NCBI GenBank assembly: GCA_944392655.1
Contig: CALXXL010000003.1
Coordinates: 124,001 to 188,000 of the forward strand
Length of the DNA: 64,000 bases
Direction: 5' to 3'
DNA from: an uncultured Victivallaceae bacterium
Lineage (GTDB): Bacteria > Verrucomicrobiota > Lentisphaeria > Victivallales > Victivallaceae
Positions 9,606 through 18,469 of the stretch are shown here, in pieces. The notes beneath the pieces were generated by a model, which was given only the letters and a program-made list of their open reading frames with translations, was not told where the DNA came from and did no database searches. A program made the position numbers and the translations under genes. Within the stretch, counting starts at the first letter, position 1. Each line of letters opens with the position of its first letter.

Positions 9606-11312
9606 ATGCTGATAGCTGAGATAGCCGGTAGTGTATCGCCCGGGGTATTAATGATCCTTGGTCTTGGAGTTTTCGGAGGCATGGCCGGGGCGTGGTTTTT
9701 CCAGAAGATCCATTTTCCGCAGGTAGTGGGTTATATAGTAATCGGGCTGCTTCTTGGCGAAACCGGTTTTGGGCTGGTGCATCCGGCGGATGTGGAGAAT
9801 CTGCGGTTACTGAATTTATTTGCATTGGGGATCATCGGCTTTCTGGTGGGTGGAGAGTTAAAGCTGGAGATGTTCCGGAAATACGCGAAAGAGTTCATCA
9901 CCATTCTTCTCGGGGAAGGTATTGCGGCGTTTTTCCTGGTGGCGTTGGCCTCGTGGGGGATCATATACGCGATTACCGGAGAGATGGCGGCGAGTCTGGC
10001 CGGGGGGGTAATTTTCGGTGCGATAGCCTCGGCCACAGATCCGGCGAGTACAATAGATGTTATCTGGGAATACCGTGCGAATGGTGTAATGACGACGGCG
10101 ATTATTGCGATAGTCGCGTTGGACGACGCCCTGGCATTAACGCTTTACGGGATAGGCACGAGTTCGGCGCAGCTTCTGACATCGCACAGTGGTTCGGTCT
10201 GGAACTCATTGCAAACAGTGGGCATAGAGTTGTTCGGGGCGCTTGGTCTCGGTGCGGCGTTTGCGGTGATACTGATCGGCTTTCTGCGTTACCAGGCGCA
10301 GTCGGACCGGGCGGTGGCGTTATCGGTGGGGGTAATCCTTCTGGTAATTGGTTTTGCGGCCTATTATAATCTGGATGTGATACTGGCGGCGATGATGGTA
10401 GGATTTATATTAATCAACTTTGCGCCGCGCCGGAGTGAAGAGATATTCAAGCTGCTGCGCAGTTTTGCGATCCCCATATATGTATTGTTCTTTGTTTTTG
10501 TAGGTGCGCGGCTGAGTGTCTGGAATATGCCGGGCTGGTTATGGGGCATAGTAGCGGTCTATGTTATTGGCCGCAGTCTGGGCAAATGGGGAGGCTCGTG
10601 GCTGGGGGCAAAGCTGGCAGGGAGTGCTGACTCGGTGCGTAAATATCTCGGATTTGGAATTTTTGCGCAGGGAGGGGTAGCGATCGGGTTGAGTATTGTA
10701 GCGGCGGAGAATCTCAAATTTGTCAAAATAACCGACACGCTGAATCTTGGTGACATGATTGTCTATGTAGTAACGGCGACCACTCTAGTGGTACAGCTTC
10801 TCGGGCCATACATGGTCAAGGTAGCGTTAAAGCGTTCCGGGGAAGCGGGGCGTGACATTACGGAAGTAGATATAATCAACTCATTCACGGTATCTGATGT
10901 AATGACGCATACGCGGGAGATACTGCATGAAAACATGCCGTTATCTTGTGCGTTTGAAAAATTCCGTGAAATGGATTACATGCTCTATCCGGTAGTTGAT
11001 GAGAATGACCGTGTTACAGGGGTGCTGACCTTTGAAGCGTTAAAGAATGTAGCGGCTGATTACGCGGTATGGGACTGGATGCTGGTGGCGGATGCGATGC
11101 AGCCATTAACGCTCTTTGCGCAGCCGGATCAGCCGTTGAAGAGTGTAGTGGATACGATGCAGGCGGAGCGGATCTACCAGATGGTAGTGGTAGACAATGG
11201 GCAGAATCTGAAGAGTGTTGGACTGCTTGACCGTCGTGTTATCCACTTGAAGATACAGAATGAGCTTGTATTACGGACAAGCGACATGGAAAAGAAGGAG
11301 GCAAGTGCGTGA
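9606..11312 (+). CDS. CPA2-family cation:proton antiporter with CBS domains
   Basis: Inner-membrane monovalent cation/H+ antiporter. About 12 hydrophobic segments fill residues 10-410, with GYIVIGLLLGETGFG near the N-terminus and the Asp-containing GAIASATDPASTIDVI and IIAIVALDDALAL typical of Na+/H+ exchangers. Residues 440-560 hold a pair of CBS motifs (VSDVMTHTREIL and VADAMQPLTLF) likely to sense nucleotide or ionic strength. Its TGA overlaps the GTG start of hisH by four bases. Confidence 0.88.
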   Translation: MLIAEIAGSVSPGVLMILGLGVFGGMAGAWFFQKIHFPQVVGYIVIGLLLGETGFGLVHPADVENLRLLNLFALGIIGFLVGGELKLEMFRKYAKEFITILLGEGIAAFFLVALASWGIIYAITGEMAASLAGGVIFGAIASATDPASTIDVIWEYRANGVMTTAIIAIVALDDALALTLYGIGTSSAQLLTSHSGSVWNSLQTVGIELFGALGLGAAFAVILIGFLRYQAQSDRAVALSVGVILLVIGFAAYYNLDVILAAMMVGFILINFAPRRSEEIFKLLRSFAIPIYVLFFVFVGARLSVWNMPGWLWGIVAVYVIGRSLGKWGGSWLGAKLAGSADSVRKYLGFGIFAQGGVAIGLSIVAAENLKFVKITDTLNLGDMIVYVVTATTLVVQLLGPYMVKVALKRSGEAGRDITEVDIINSFTVSDVMTHTREILHENMPLSCAFEKFREMDYMLYPVVDENDRVTGVLTFEALKNVAADYAVWDWMLVADAMQPLTLFAQPDQPLKSVVDTMQAERIYQMVVVDNGQNLKSVGLLDRRVIHLKIQNELVLRTSDMEKKEASA

Positions 11313-11923
11313 TAGCGCTGATCGACTATAATATGGGGAATCTCTTCAGTGTAACGCAAGCGTTCAAATATTGCGGGGAGACGCCCCGTATAGTTACGGA
11401 TGCTGCGGAGCTGATGAAATTTGATGCTGCGGTGCTGCCCGGGGTTGGCAATTTTGGTGAAGGTATGCTGCGGCTGCGTGAGAGCGGTCTGGCGGAAAAA
11501 GTCATAGAGTTTGCGGGGACCGGCCGTCCGCTGCTGGGGATCTGCCTTGGCATGCAGATGCTGCTGGGTGAAAGTGATGAAGCTCCCGGGGCAACCGGCC
11601 TGAATCTGATTCCTGGGAAAGTGCGCCGTTTTCCGGAAATGGGCTTAAAGGTTCCCCAGATAGGTTGGAATGACGTTGCATTCAAGCAGGCATCCGTCCC
11701 GTTGCTCGCCGGGTTGGAAGACAAAAATTTCTTTTACTTTGTGCACTCCTATTATGTCTGTCCTGATGATGCCGGTGCGGTGATTGGGGAGACGGAATAC
11801 GGGGTACGTTATGCCTCAATAATCGGGCGTGACAATATTTACGGCTGTCAATTCCATCCGGAAAAGAGTCAGAACTGCGGATTGCAGATCGTCAAAAACT
11901 TCATAACGCTCTCCCGGGGATAA
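11309..11923 (+). CDS. hisH: imidazole glycerol phosphate synthase glutaminase subunit HisH
   Basis: Class I glutaminase that feeds ammonia to HisF in histidine synthesis. The N-terminus is IALIDYNMGNLFSV, the nucleophile Cys is in GICLGMQML near residue 77, and His/Glu of the triad are in QFHPEKSQ near 183. Full length at 204 residues. The GTG start overlaps the antiporter stop (GTGA), indicating coupling. No other his gene is nearby, so HisF must be encoded elsewhere. Confidence 0.93.
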   Translation: MIALIDYNMGNLFSVTQAFKYCGETPRIVTDAAELMKFDAAVLPGVGNFGEGMLRLRESGLAEKVIEFAGTGRPLLGICLGMQMLLGESDEAPGATGLNLIPGKVRRFPEMGLKVPQIGWNDVAFKQASVPLLAGLEDKNFFYFVHSYYVCPDDAGAVIGETEYGVRYASIIGRDNIYGCQFHPEKSQNCGLQIVKNFITLSRG

Positions 11924-11929
11924 ATAGGG

Positions 11930-12571
11930 ATGAACAATAGCAAACGGTCGCAGAAACTTTTAGAGATTTACCGTCGGCTGTTCGGACTTTACGGAGAAGT
12001 CGAGTGCCCGCTGCGCCACGATGGAGCGTTTCAGTTACTGGTAGCGGTGGTATTATCGGCGCAGACGACAGATGTCCGGGTAAATATGGTAACGGAAGAG
12101 TTGTTCCGTAAATTCGGTGATGTGGAGCGTTTTGCGGCTGCGTCTCCGGAAGAGGTGGGCGAGATTATCCGTTCAGTTGGTCTGTACCGGAGTAAAAGTG
12201 TCAATCTCTGTGCAACGGCGAAGAAATTGCGGGATGAGTTCAATGGAACAGTACCGCATACGATGGAAGAGTTAACCTCGCTGCCCGGAGTTGGGCGTAA
12301 GAGTGCGAATGTTATATTGGGCAATGCCTTCGGGATTCCCGGTTTTCCGGCGGACACGCATGTGCAGCGTCTGCTGATGCGTCTTGGTATCATAAAGAAG
12401 CGTGATCCGGAGGTTGCGGAGGCGACGGTCTGCGGATCGCTGCCGGCGGAATACTGGACGAATTTCTCACATCTATTGATACAGCACGGGCGGAATATCT
12501 GCTTTGCCCGCACTCCAAAATGTGCGGAGTGTGTGCTGAAAGAACTCTGTCCGTCGGCGGAGGAGGAGTAG
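11930..12571 (+). CDS. nth: endonuclease III (DNA glycosylase/AP lyase)
   Basis: Base excision repair enzyme that removes oxidised pyrimidines. The helix-hairpin-helix with catalytic Lys is LPGVGRKSANVIL near residue 122, and the catalytic Asp is in ADTHVQRL. The C-terminus carries the 4Fe-4S loop C-x6-C-x2-C-x5-C at CFARTPKCAECVLKELC. Length of 213 is normal. It follows hisH by 6 bases and precedes the acyltransferase-like gene by one base. Confidence 0.95.
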   Translation: MNNSKRSQKLLEIYRRLFGLYGEVECPLRHDGAFQLLVAVVLSAQTTDVRVNMVTEELFRKFGDVERFAAASPEEVGEIIRSVGLYRSKSVNLCATAKKLRDEFNGTVPHTMEELTSLPGVGRKSANVILGNAFGIPGFPADTHVQRLLMRLGIIKKRDPEVAEATVCGSLPAEYWTNFSHLLIQHGRNICFARTPKCAECVLKELCPSAEEE

Positions 12572-12572
12572 C

Positions 12573-13235
12573 ATGGGGATATTGAAAAAGAAGTTCCGCA
12601 GCATCAAAAAACTTCCTGACTGGATCTATATTTTTCCTGAACTTCTGGTGCGTTTATGGAAATCCACCTGCCGGGTCAAGATTCACGACCCATACAATCA
12701 CATCGAATCCACTGAGGGGCTGATAGTGCTTTTATGGCACAACCGGCTGTTGTTTTTCCCGTTGCTTTTCCCGTTGGCCACCCGTAAACGTACGGTGGCG
12801 TTGATCAGTCCTTCGCGGGATGGTCAGTATATAGCGGACTTTGCCGGGCGCTTCGGAGTGCGTGCGCTGCGCGGTTCGTCAAACAAGCGTGGAGCGCTGG
12901 CGCAGCGGGCGGCGGTGCACGAACTGGAGAATGGTTATAATGTGGTATTCACGCCGGATGGTCCACGCGGTCCCAAATACCGTTTAAGCCGCGGTCCGGT
13001 GCATCTGGCGATGCTCACGGGGCACCGGATAATTCCGGTAGCGGTAAACTGTTCGCGTTACTGGCAGTTGAAATCGTGGGACAACTTTCAATTACCCAAA
13101 CCGTTCTGTAGAATAGATCTTACTCTTGGTCAGGCTGTTACGATACCATCCGGCTTAAGTGATGAAGAGTTGGAAAACGAGCGTCTCCGGGTGGAAAAGC
13201 TGTTGACAGAAGTAACGCGGGATCGGGATTTGTAA
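12573..13235 (+). CDS. DUF374 lysophospholipid/lipid A acyltransferase-like protein (LpxJ type)
   Basis: A 220-residue protein with an N-terminal membrane-associated segment. The LPLAT-type motifs are LLWHNRLLFFP, RGSSNKRGALAQRAA, FTPDGPRGPKY and HRIIPVAVNCSRYW. This pattern matches DUF374 proteins, some of which (LpxJ in epsilonproteobacteria) are late acyltransferases of lipid A. With Kdo and Lpt genes further on, transfer of an acyl chain to lipid A is a reasonable inference, not shown by sequence alone. Confidence 0.75.
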   Translation: MGILKKKFRSIKKLPDWIYIFPELLVRLWKSTCRVKIHDPYNHIESTEGLIVLLWHNRLLFFPLLFPLATRKRTVALISPSRDGQYIADFAGRFGVRALRGSSNKRGALAQRAAVHELENGYNVVFTPDGPRGPKYRLSRGPVHLAMLTGHRIIPVAVNCSRYWQLKSWDNFQLPKPFCRIDLTLGQAVTIPSGLSDEELENERLRVEKLLTEVTRDRDL

Positions 13236-13250
13236 TAATTTATTTTGGCA

Positions 13251-13278
13251 TTACATTATGGATAATGCGTTTTATAAT
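13251..13278 (+). promoter_or_regulatory. candidate promoter with inverted repeat upstream of purM
   Basis: TTACAT at 13251-13256 and a consensus TATAAT at 13273-13278 are spaced by 16 bases. GCATTA (13248-13253) and TAATGC (13263-13268) form an inverted repeat over the -35 and spacer that could be an operator. Position suits purM, whose ATG is at 13307. Confidence 0.4.
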
Positions 13279-13306
13279 TAAATAATATATAAAAAGTGGA
13301 GAATAT

Positions 13307-14341
13307 ATGGCAAAGAGCGACTTGTACAAGGCGGCCGGAGTGGATATAGATTTGGCGCATACGCTGTTGGACCGGGTAAAGAAGAGCATAGCGGCGACGC
13401 GTCGTCCGGAGATGCTGGCGCCAATAGGAGGTTTTGGCGGACTGTTTCAGATAGACCTGAGCAAATACCGTCAGCCGGTAATGGTATCGAGCATCGATGG
13501 GGTTGGCACGAAGCTGATGATTGCGATGATGATGGAGAAGTACGACACGGTTGGTCACGACATAGTGAACCACTGTGTAAACGACATCTCGGTACAGGGC
13601 GCGGAGCCGGTGTACTTTATGGATTACATTGGCATTGGGGTATTGCGTTCTCCGCTTTATGAAGAGGTTCTTGGCGGGATAGCCGAAGCGTGCGGCAAGG
13701 TAAACTGCGCGGTACTTGGAGGAGAAACGGCGGAAATGCCGGGAATGTACGGCAATGACTTTGACCTGGTCGGGGTGATAACCGGGATGGTGGAAAAGGA
13801 TAAGATCATCACCGGGGAAAAGATCCGTCCCGGCTATGCGGCGATTGGCATCAAGTCGAACGGTCTGCATACGAACGGTTACAGTCTGGCGCGTAAAATT
13901 GTGTTTGATGAGTGCAAACTCGGGGTTCACGATGTAGTACCTGAGCTTGGGGAATCGATTGGTGAAGCGTTGCTGAAGCCGCACATCTGCTACTGGCCGG
14001 CGATCCGTCAGGCATTGGCGGATGGCATTTCACTGGATGGCATAGCTCACATCACCGGCGGCGGCTTGTATGACAATGTTCCGCGGATACTGCCCGGTGA
14101 TGTGGATGTAGTATTTGAATCCTCAGAGATCAGTGCGCCGCCGATCTTCAAATTCCTGGTGGAAAAAGGTAATGTTGGCAAAGAAGAGGCGTTCCGTGTC
14201 TTCAACATGGGAGTAGGCATGGTCTGGTTTGTGCCGTCCGGAGAGGCCTCCAAGGCGGTTGATTTAATCAACAGCTGCGGTTACGAAAGCCGGGTAATCG
14301 GTGAAGTTGTCTCCGGCAGTGGCAAGGTGCATGTGAACTGA
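13307..14341 (+). CDS. purM: phosphoribosylformylglycinamidine cyclo-ligase
   Basis: AIR synthetase: ATP-dependent ring closure in de novo purine synthesis. It begins with YKAAGVDID, then GGFGGLFQID, SSIDGVGTKLMIA, DIVNHCVNDISVQGAEP (ATP/metal loop), CAVLGGETAEMPGMY and GIKSNGLHTNGYSLARK. Length of 344 matches the family. It has its own likely promoter and a GGAG Shine-Dalgarno 8 bases upstream. Confidence 0.96.
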   Translation: MAKSDLYKAAGVDIDLAHTLLDRVKKSIAATRRPEMLAPIGGFGGLFQIDLSKYRQPVMVSSIDGVGTKLMIAMMMEKYDTVGHDIVNHCVNDISVQGAEPVYFMDYIGIGVLRSPLYEEVLGGIAEACGKVNCAVLGGETAEMPGMYGNDFDLVGVITGMVEKDKIITGEKIRPGYAAIGIKSNGLHTNGYSLARKIVFDECKLGVHDVVPELGESIGEALLKPHICYWPAIRQALADGISLDGIAHITGGGLYDNVPRILPGDVDVVFESSEISAPPIFKFLVEKGNVGKEEAFRVFNMGVGMVWFVPSGEASKAVDLINSCGYESRVIGEVVSGSGKVHVN

Positions 14342-14393
14342 TATTCCCGGCGACGCCGCCGGAGAGTACAACTTTGCGCAGGAGGATTCAGCC

Positions 14394-16244
14394 ATGAAAT
14401 TAGAGAAGGTAAAAGGTTTTCTTAACCGTCAGTTAAGGCAAACCTTCTCGCGGGTTATAGATTTCATTCAGCTGGACACGGCGGAGCCCGGCCATAAGGA
14501 TCGGGCGCTGCTGGCGATGATGAAATGGGCGCTGATGAAAGGCGGTCATATACCGGAGGAAGCGCTGTCGGAGCTGCGTCAGCTTCTTGCGAAGCGTGCG
14601 GAAACGGGGGCGGAAATTTCGGAGCTGGTGGAATTTCTGCGGAGTTGTACGCCGATGCCGCCGTCGGAGGGAGCGATCTACTTCCAGGATGTTCCGGAGG
14701 AAGAGAAGCGCCAGACGGTAACGGCGCTGATAACTCTGTCTATTGCGGCTGGCAGTTATGATGCCGAGCACCGTGAAGAGATAATCCTTCTTGCCAAAGA
14801 GCTTGATGTTCCGTTGGCGCTGGTTGAAGCGCATGAGCGTTCGCTGGAGGAGGAGAACCGGCGTCGGATCAAGCTGATGCGTTCTGGGACCGGACTTCTG
14901 GTGGCGTTTATTGTGCTGGTGGTATTTGTTCTTACGGCGACACTGCTGCGTTCAGTTATTTTTGGTCTGATACTTGCTTATATCTGTCTGCCGCTGGAAA
15001 AATTTCTGGAACGGAAGATGCTCAAAGCGTCGCCGTTTACGGGGGAGCTGAAACCGCGCAAGGTATCGTTTGTAAAGAAGATAGTGCGTCGGATCAAGCG
15101 TTTTATCGGCAATGAGGAGCCGTTGGAGGCTACGGTGGATGATCCTGAGACGCACCACCGTACAAGTCTGGTAACTCGGGCTTCTACGCTGACGGTAGCG
15201 TTGGTCACAGTACTGCTTATTTTTGTATCGGTGGTGCTTATAGTTTTAAGTATCAACTATGTATCGGGGATTGGGCACACGGTCAAAAACTGGACTTCGG
15301 AGCATGCGGCGGCGGTTGCGGCGGCGGATACGCCGAGTGATTCCGCTATGGGTGATGAAGTTGTAGCGCCGGAGCCTGATCCTGCGGGATTAAACGATGA
15401 CTTAACCTATCAAATCAGCGTGAAGTTGGATCAGCTGAAACACAATTTCCAGCGGATTCCGTGGGTAAGCCGCGGGATTGATCAAATTTCGCAGATGCTG
15501 AATGATCCAGACAGTCAGCAGAAGTTCTGGAGTGCGGTGCTTCAGCGTTCCGGAGGGCTCCTGCAATTGTCGCTGGGGACGTTGTCCGGTATAGCTGCGA
15601 TACTGGTGGACATACTTCTGACGATCTTCTTTTTCTCGCTGTTTCTGCGTACGATAGCGTTGAATACCGACAGTCGCGGCAAGGGTCAGAGTTTAAGCAG
15701 TTACTTAGTGCGGACGGTCTTCAACGGCAGCTGGCTGCCTGAAGCGAAGGAGGAGACGCTGGCGGAAGGAGAGCGTATTATAGGCGGAGTGGTATTCAAG
15801 CTGAAGGCCTGGCTTCGCGGTTATATAATACTGGTATCAATAGATACGATAGTCTACTCTACGGTTTTCTATTTACTTGGGGTGCCTTATGCTCCGATAC
15901 TTGGTTTTCTGGCGGGCTGCGGACTGCTTCTGCCGTATATTGGGCCGATAGCCAGTGCGTTATTGACGATACTTGTCACGCTGGCGATCGGGGGAGACAC
16001 GGTATCTGGGCTTCAGATTGCCGGAATAATCGGGATATATTTATTCCACAATGGAATAGTTGAACAATTTTTCCTCTATCCTGCGGTGATAGGTGAAGCG
16101 TTGGGATTGACGACGCTGGAGACGATCATCGTGGTATTGCTTGGGGCGATATTTGCGGGGATAACAGGTATGATATTTGCGATGCCTGCGGCAGCGGTGA
16201 TCAAATATCTGGTGCCGCAGTTCTATCGTACGGTGCGGCGTTAA
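14394..16244 (+). CDS. AI-2E-family permease with N-terminal TerB-like extension
   Basis: A 616-residue membrane protein. Residues 1-160 are soluble, helical and acidic (DRALLAMMKWALMKG, ITLSIAAGSYDAEHREEI, ELDVPLALVEAHE), which resembles a TerB-like helical domain. From about 165 onward there are hydrophobic segments with the AI-2E/PerM layout, ending in a C-terminal block (YLLGVPYAPILGFLAG, LLPYIGPIASALL, AIFAGITGMIFAMP). A large soluble insert lies between segments. Family substrates are varied or unknown. GGAGGA precedes the ATG. Confidence 0.75.
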   Translation: MKLEKVKGFLNRQLRQTFSRVIDFIQLDTAEPGHKDRALLAMMKWALMKGGHIPEEALSELRQLLAKRAETGAEISELVEFLRSCTPMPPSEGAIYFQDVPEEEKRQTVTALITLSIAAGSYDAEHREEIILLAKELDVPLALVEAHERSLEEENRRRIKLMRSGTGLLVAFIVLVVFVLTATLLRSVIFGLILAYICLPLEKFLERKMLKASPFTGELKPRKVSFVKKIVRRIKRFIGNEEPLEATVDDPETHHRTSLVTRASTLTVALVTVLLIFVSVVLIVLSINYVSGIGHTVKNWTSEHAAAVAAADTPSDSAMGDEVVAPEPDPAGLNDDLTYQISVKLDQLKHNFQRIPWVSRGIDQISQMLNDPDSQQKFWSAVLQRSGGLLQLSLGTLSGIAAILVDILLTIFFFSLFLRTIALNTDSRGKGQSLSSYLVRTVFNGSWLPEAKEETLAEGERIIGGVVFKLKAWLRGYIILVSIDTIVYSTVFYLLGVPYAPILGFLAGCGLLLPYIGPIASALLTILVTLAIGGDTVSGLQIAGIIGIYLFHNGIVEQFFLYPAVIGEALGLTTLETIIVVLLGAIFAGITGMIFAMPAAAVIKYLVPQFYRTVRR

Positions 16245-16255
16245 AGGAGATAATT

Positions 16256-16714
16256 ATGAAGCGGGATATGATGACAGCCAGGTTCAAGCGCGACTATGTT
16301 GCGTGCATGGCGGTGGTATTATTTTTTGCGATAATAGTAGCGGAGGTATCGATAGCGGTATGGATACCTTTGCAGATGCGGCATGACAGTTTATGGGCGG
16401 AGCAGATAGTGCGGTTGCGTCTTCTGTCGCGGTTTGACTGGATGCGGCTGAGCACGTCGAGCTTCAAATCCGACGATGCGCTGACGATGAGTGAAGCTGA
16501 AGCGATAGAAGCACAGTTAAATCTGATTGCGGTTTATTTAAACAACAACAATCAGGGTCGGGACTTAAGTCCGGAGCAGATATTGGAGTTGAAAGAGGTT
16601 CTGGATGAGATAGACCGCCAGTGGGCGAAGATCAAGCGTGGCAATCCTTACGGGAAAGCGCTGAAACTGAATACAGATCAATACATAAAAAATATAGCTG
16701 AAGGTTCGATATGA
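16256..16714 (+). CDS. membrane-anchored protein of unknown function
   Basis: Not recognised. The 152-residue product has one hydrophobic segment (VACMAVVLFFAIIVAEVSIAV, about 15-35) after a basic N-terminus, so it is probably anchored with its C-terminus outside the cytoplasm. The rest is helical and charged (SEAEAIEAQLNLIAVYL, SPEQILELKEVLDEID). It has an AAGGAGA Shine-Dalgarno. Its TGA overlaps the ATG of hldA (ATGA), which ties it to the lipopolysaccharide operon. Confidence 0.65.
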   Translation: MKRDMMTARFKRDYVACMAVVLFFAIIVAEVSIAVWIPLQMRHDSLWAEQIVRLRLLSRFDWMRLSTSSFKSDDALTMSEAEAIEAQLNLIAVYLNNNNQGRDLSPEQILELKEVLDEIDRQWAKIKRGNPYGKALKLNTDQYIKNIAEGSI

Positions 16715-17742
16715 GAGATGAAGAGATCACTCTGCCGCAGGTGGTGGAATCCTTTGCCGGCAAAAAGATAGCGGTAATAGGCGATTTAATGATGGACGCC
16801 TACATCTGGGGTACGGCGCGCCGTATATCTCCGGAAGCTCCGGTTCCGGTAGTGGAAACGGAGGAAGAGAGCTGGTGTTTAGGCGGAGCCGGCAATGTAA
16901 TGCGCAACATAGTAACGTTGGGAGGCAATGCGTCGGCGTACGGGGTACTTGGAGACGATGCCGATTCAGCCATAGTGCGTGAAATGCTGGCGGGTTACGG
17001 GATTGACCACAGCATGGTTCTGGCGGATTCGAGCCGTCGTACGACGCGCAAGCAGCGTGTACTGGCGGGAGGGCAGCAGCTGTTGCGTATTGATTATGAA
17101 GACACGAAGCCTTTGGCGGAAGATTTCCGCTTAGCCTTGCAGGCCAGACTGATGGATGATATAGAAAACCGCCGTGTTGATGCGATAATATTTGAAGATT
17201 ACGCCAAGGGAGTGCTTTCGCACGATCTGGTGCAGACACTGGTGAATGCGGCGCGTGCAAACGGTATAATAACGGCGCTGGATCCCAAGCCCGGCAATCT
17301 GCATGCGGTAAAGGGTATAACGGTAATGAAGCCTAACCGTCAGGAAGCGTTTGCGTTAGCTGGGCGTAAATTTTCGCCGCCGGACTGTCCGGTCACTGAA
17401 GATGCGGCGTTAAGAGAAGTTGCGGACATAATATCAGCGGAGTGGCAGGTAGAGCAGCTGCTGATCTCGCTGGCGGCGCAAGGCATGGCGTTATTCCGTG
17501 AAGGTGAGGATCCGGTGGTCATACCTACGCATGCGCGTGAGGTATTTGATGTTTCGGGGGCTGGAGACACAGTTATCGGCACCTACACATTGGCATTGGC
17601 GGCTGGTGCTGATCCGATTTCAGCTGCGGTGACGGCGAACTATGCGGCAGGTGTTGTAGTAGGAAAAGTCGGCACGGTAGCGGTAACGAAGGAAGAGTTA
17701 TTGGAAGCGTTGGCGGAGGATTTTGGTAAAGATGAGTGTTAA
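16711..17742 (+). CDS. hldA: D-glycero-beta-D-manno-heptose 7-phosphate kinase
   Basis: PfkB/ribokinase-family kinase that adds the 1-phosphate in ADP-heptose synthesis for the LPS core. It matches the N-terminal half of E. coli HldE: KIAVIGDLMMDAYIWG, RISPEAPVPVVE, GGAGNVMRNI, FEDYAKGVLS, DPKPGN, and the PfkB signature DVSGAGDTVIGTY. The adenylyltransferase half is absent; it is a separate gene at 52155. It overlaps its neighbours on both sides, so it is coupled within the operon. Confidence 0.93.
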   Translation: MRDEEITLPQVVESFAGKKIAVIGDLMMDAYIWGTARRISPEAPVPVVETEEESWCLGGAGNVMRNIVTLGGNASAYGVLGDDADSAIVREMLAGYGIDHSMVLADSSRRTTRKQRVLAGGQQLLRIDYEDTKPLAEDFRLALQARLMDDIENRRVDAIIFEDYAKGVLSHDLVQTLVNAARANGIITALDPKPGNLHAVKGITVMKPNRQEAFALAGRKFSPPDCPVTEDAALREVADIISAEWQVEQLLISLAAQGMALFREGEDPVVIPTHAREVFDVSGAGDTVIGTYTLALAAGADPISAAVTANYAAGVVVGKVGTVAVTKEELLEALAEDFGKDEC

Positions 17743-18469
17743 AAGTATTTGTGTGATACCTGCGCGTTACGGGAGCAGTCGTTTTCCGGGGAAAGTGCTG
17801 GCGGATCTGCTTGGCAAACCGGTAATTCAGCATGTATATGAAAAAGCGGCCGGCTCGAAAGCGGACGCGGTACTGATAGCGGCAGATGATGAACGGGTGA
17901 TAGCGGCGGTAAACGGGTTTGGCGGCAAAGCGGTTATGACTTCGCCCAGCCATAATTCCGGAACGGACCGCATTTATGAAGCGGTTGCTGATGAGGATTA
18001 CGATATCATCATCAACGTACAGGGAGACGAACCGTTGCTTCCGAGCAAAGTTATTGATGAATTGATTGATCTTATGAAGTCGCACCCGGAATACGAGATG
18101 GCCACGGTAGCGGTTCCGGCAAAGCGTGAAGAGGTCTCGGATCCGAACCGTGTAAAGGTGGTATTCAATGCATCCGGCAGGGCGTTATACTTCAGCCGTT
18201 CGGTAATTCCTTATTTGCGTGAAGGCGGGGAAGAGGCCGGGGTGTACCGTCACTGGGGGATCTACGCCTACCGCAAGGATGTGCTGTCGCGTTTTGTGCA
18301 GTTGCCTGGGAGCAGTCTGGAGAACTGCGAAAAGCTGGAACAATTGCGTGCGTTGGAAAATGGCATCAGCATACACGTTATGGTGGTGGATGAGTTGGAA
18401 AGTCTCGGGGTAGACACGCCTGAGGATCTGAAACTGGTGGAAAAGACGCTGAGGGAAAAATGCCGGTAA
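17732..18469 (+). CDS. kdsB: 3-deoxy-manno-octulosonate cytidylyltransferase
   Basis: Activates Kdo as CMP-Kdo for lipid A inner-core assembly. Family motifs are CVIPARYGSSRFPGK (nucleotide-binding loop), SHNSGTDRIYEA, NVQGDEPLLPSKVID and YRHWGIYAYRKDVL. The ATG at 17732 was chosen over a TTG at 17723 because the upstream GGAGGA (17715-17720) is correctly spaced only for the ATG. It overlaps hldA by 11 bases and kdsA by 10. Confidence 0.96.
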   Translation: MSVKSICVIPARYGSSRFPGKVLADLLGKPVIQHVYEKAAGSKADAVLIAADDERVIAAVNGFGGKAVMTSPSHNSGTDRIYEAVADEDYDIIINVQGDEPLLPSKVIDELIDLMKSHPEYEMATVAVPAKREEVSDPNRVKVVFNASGRALYFSRSVIPYLREGGEEAGVYRHWGIYAYRKDVLSRFVQLPGSSLENCEKLEQLRALENGISIHVMVVDELESLGVDTPEDLKLVEKTLREKCR

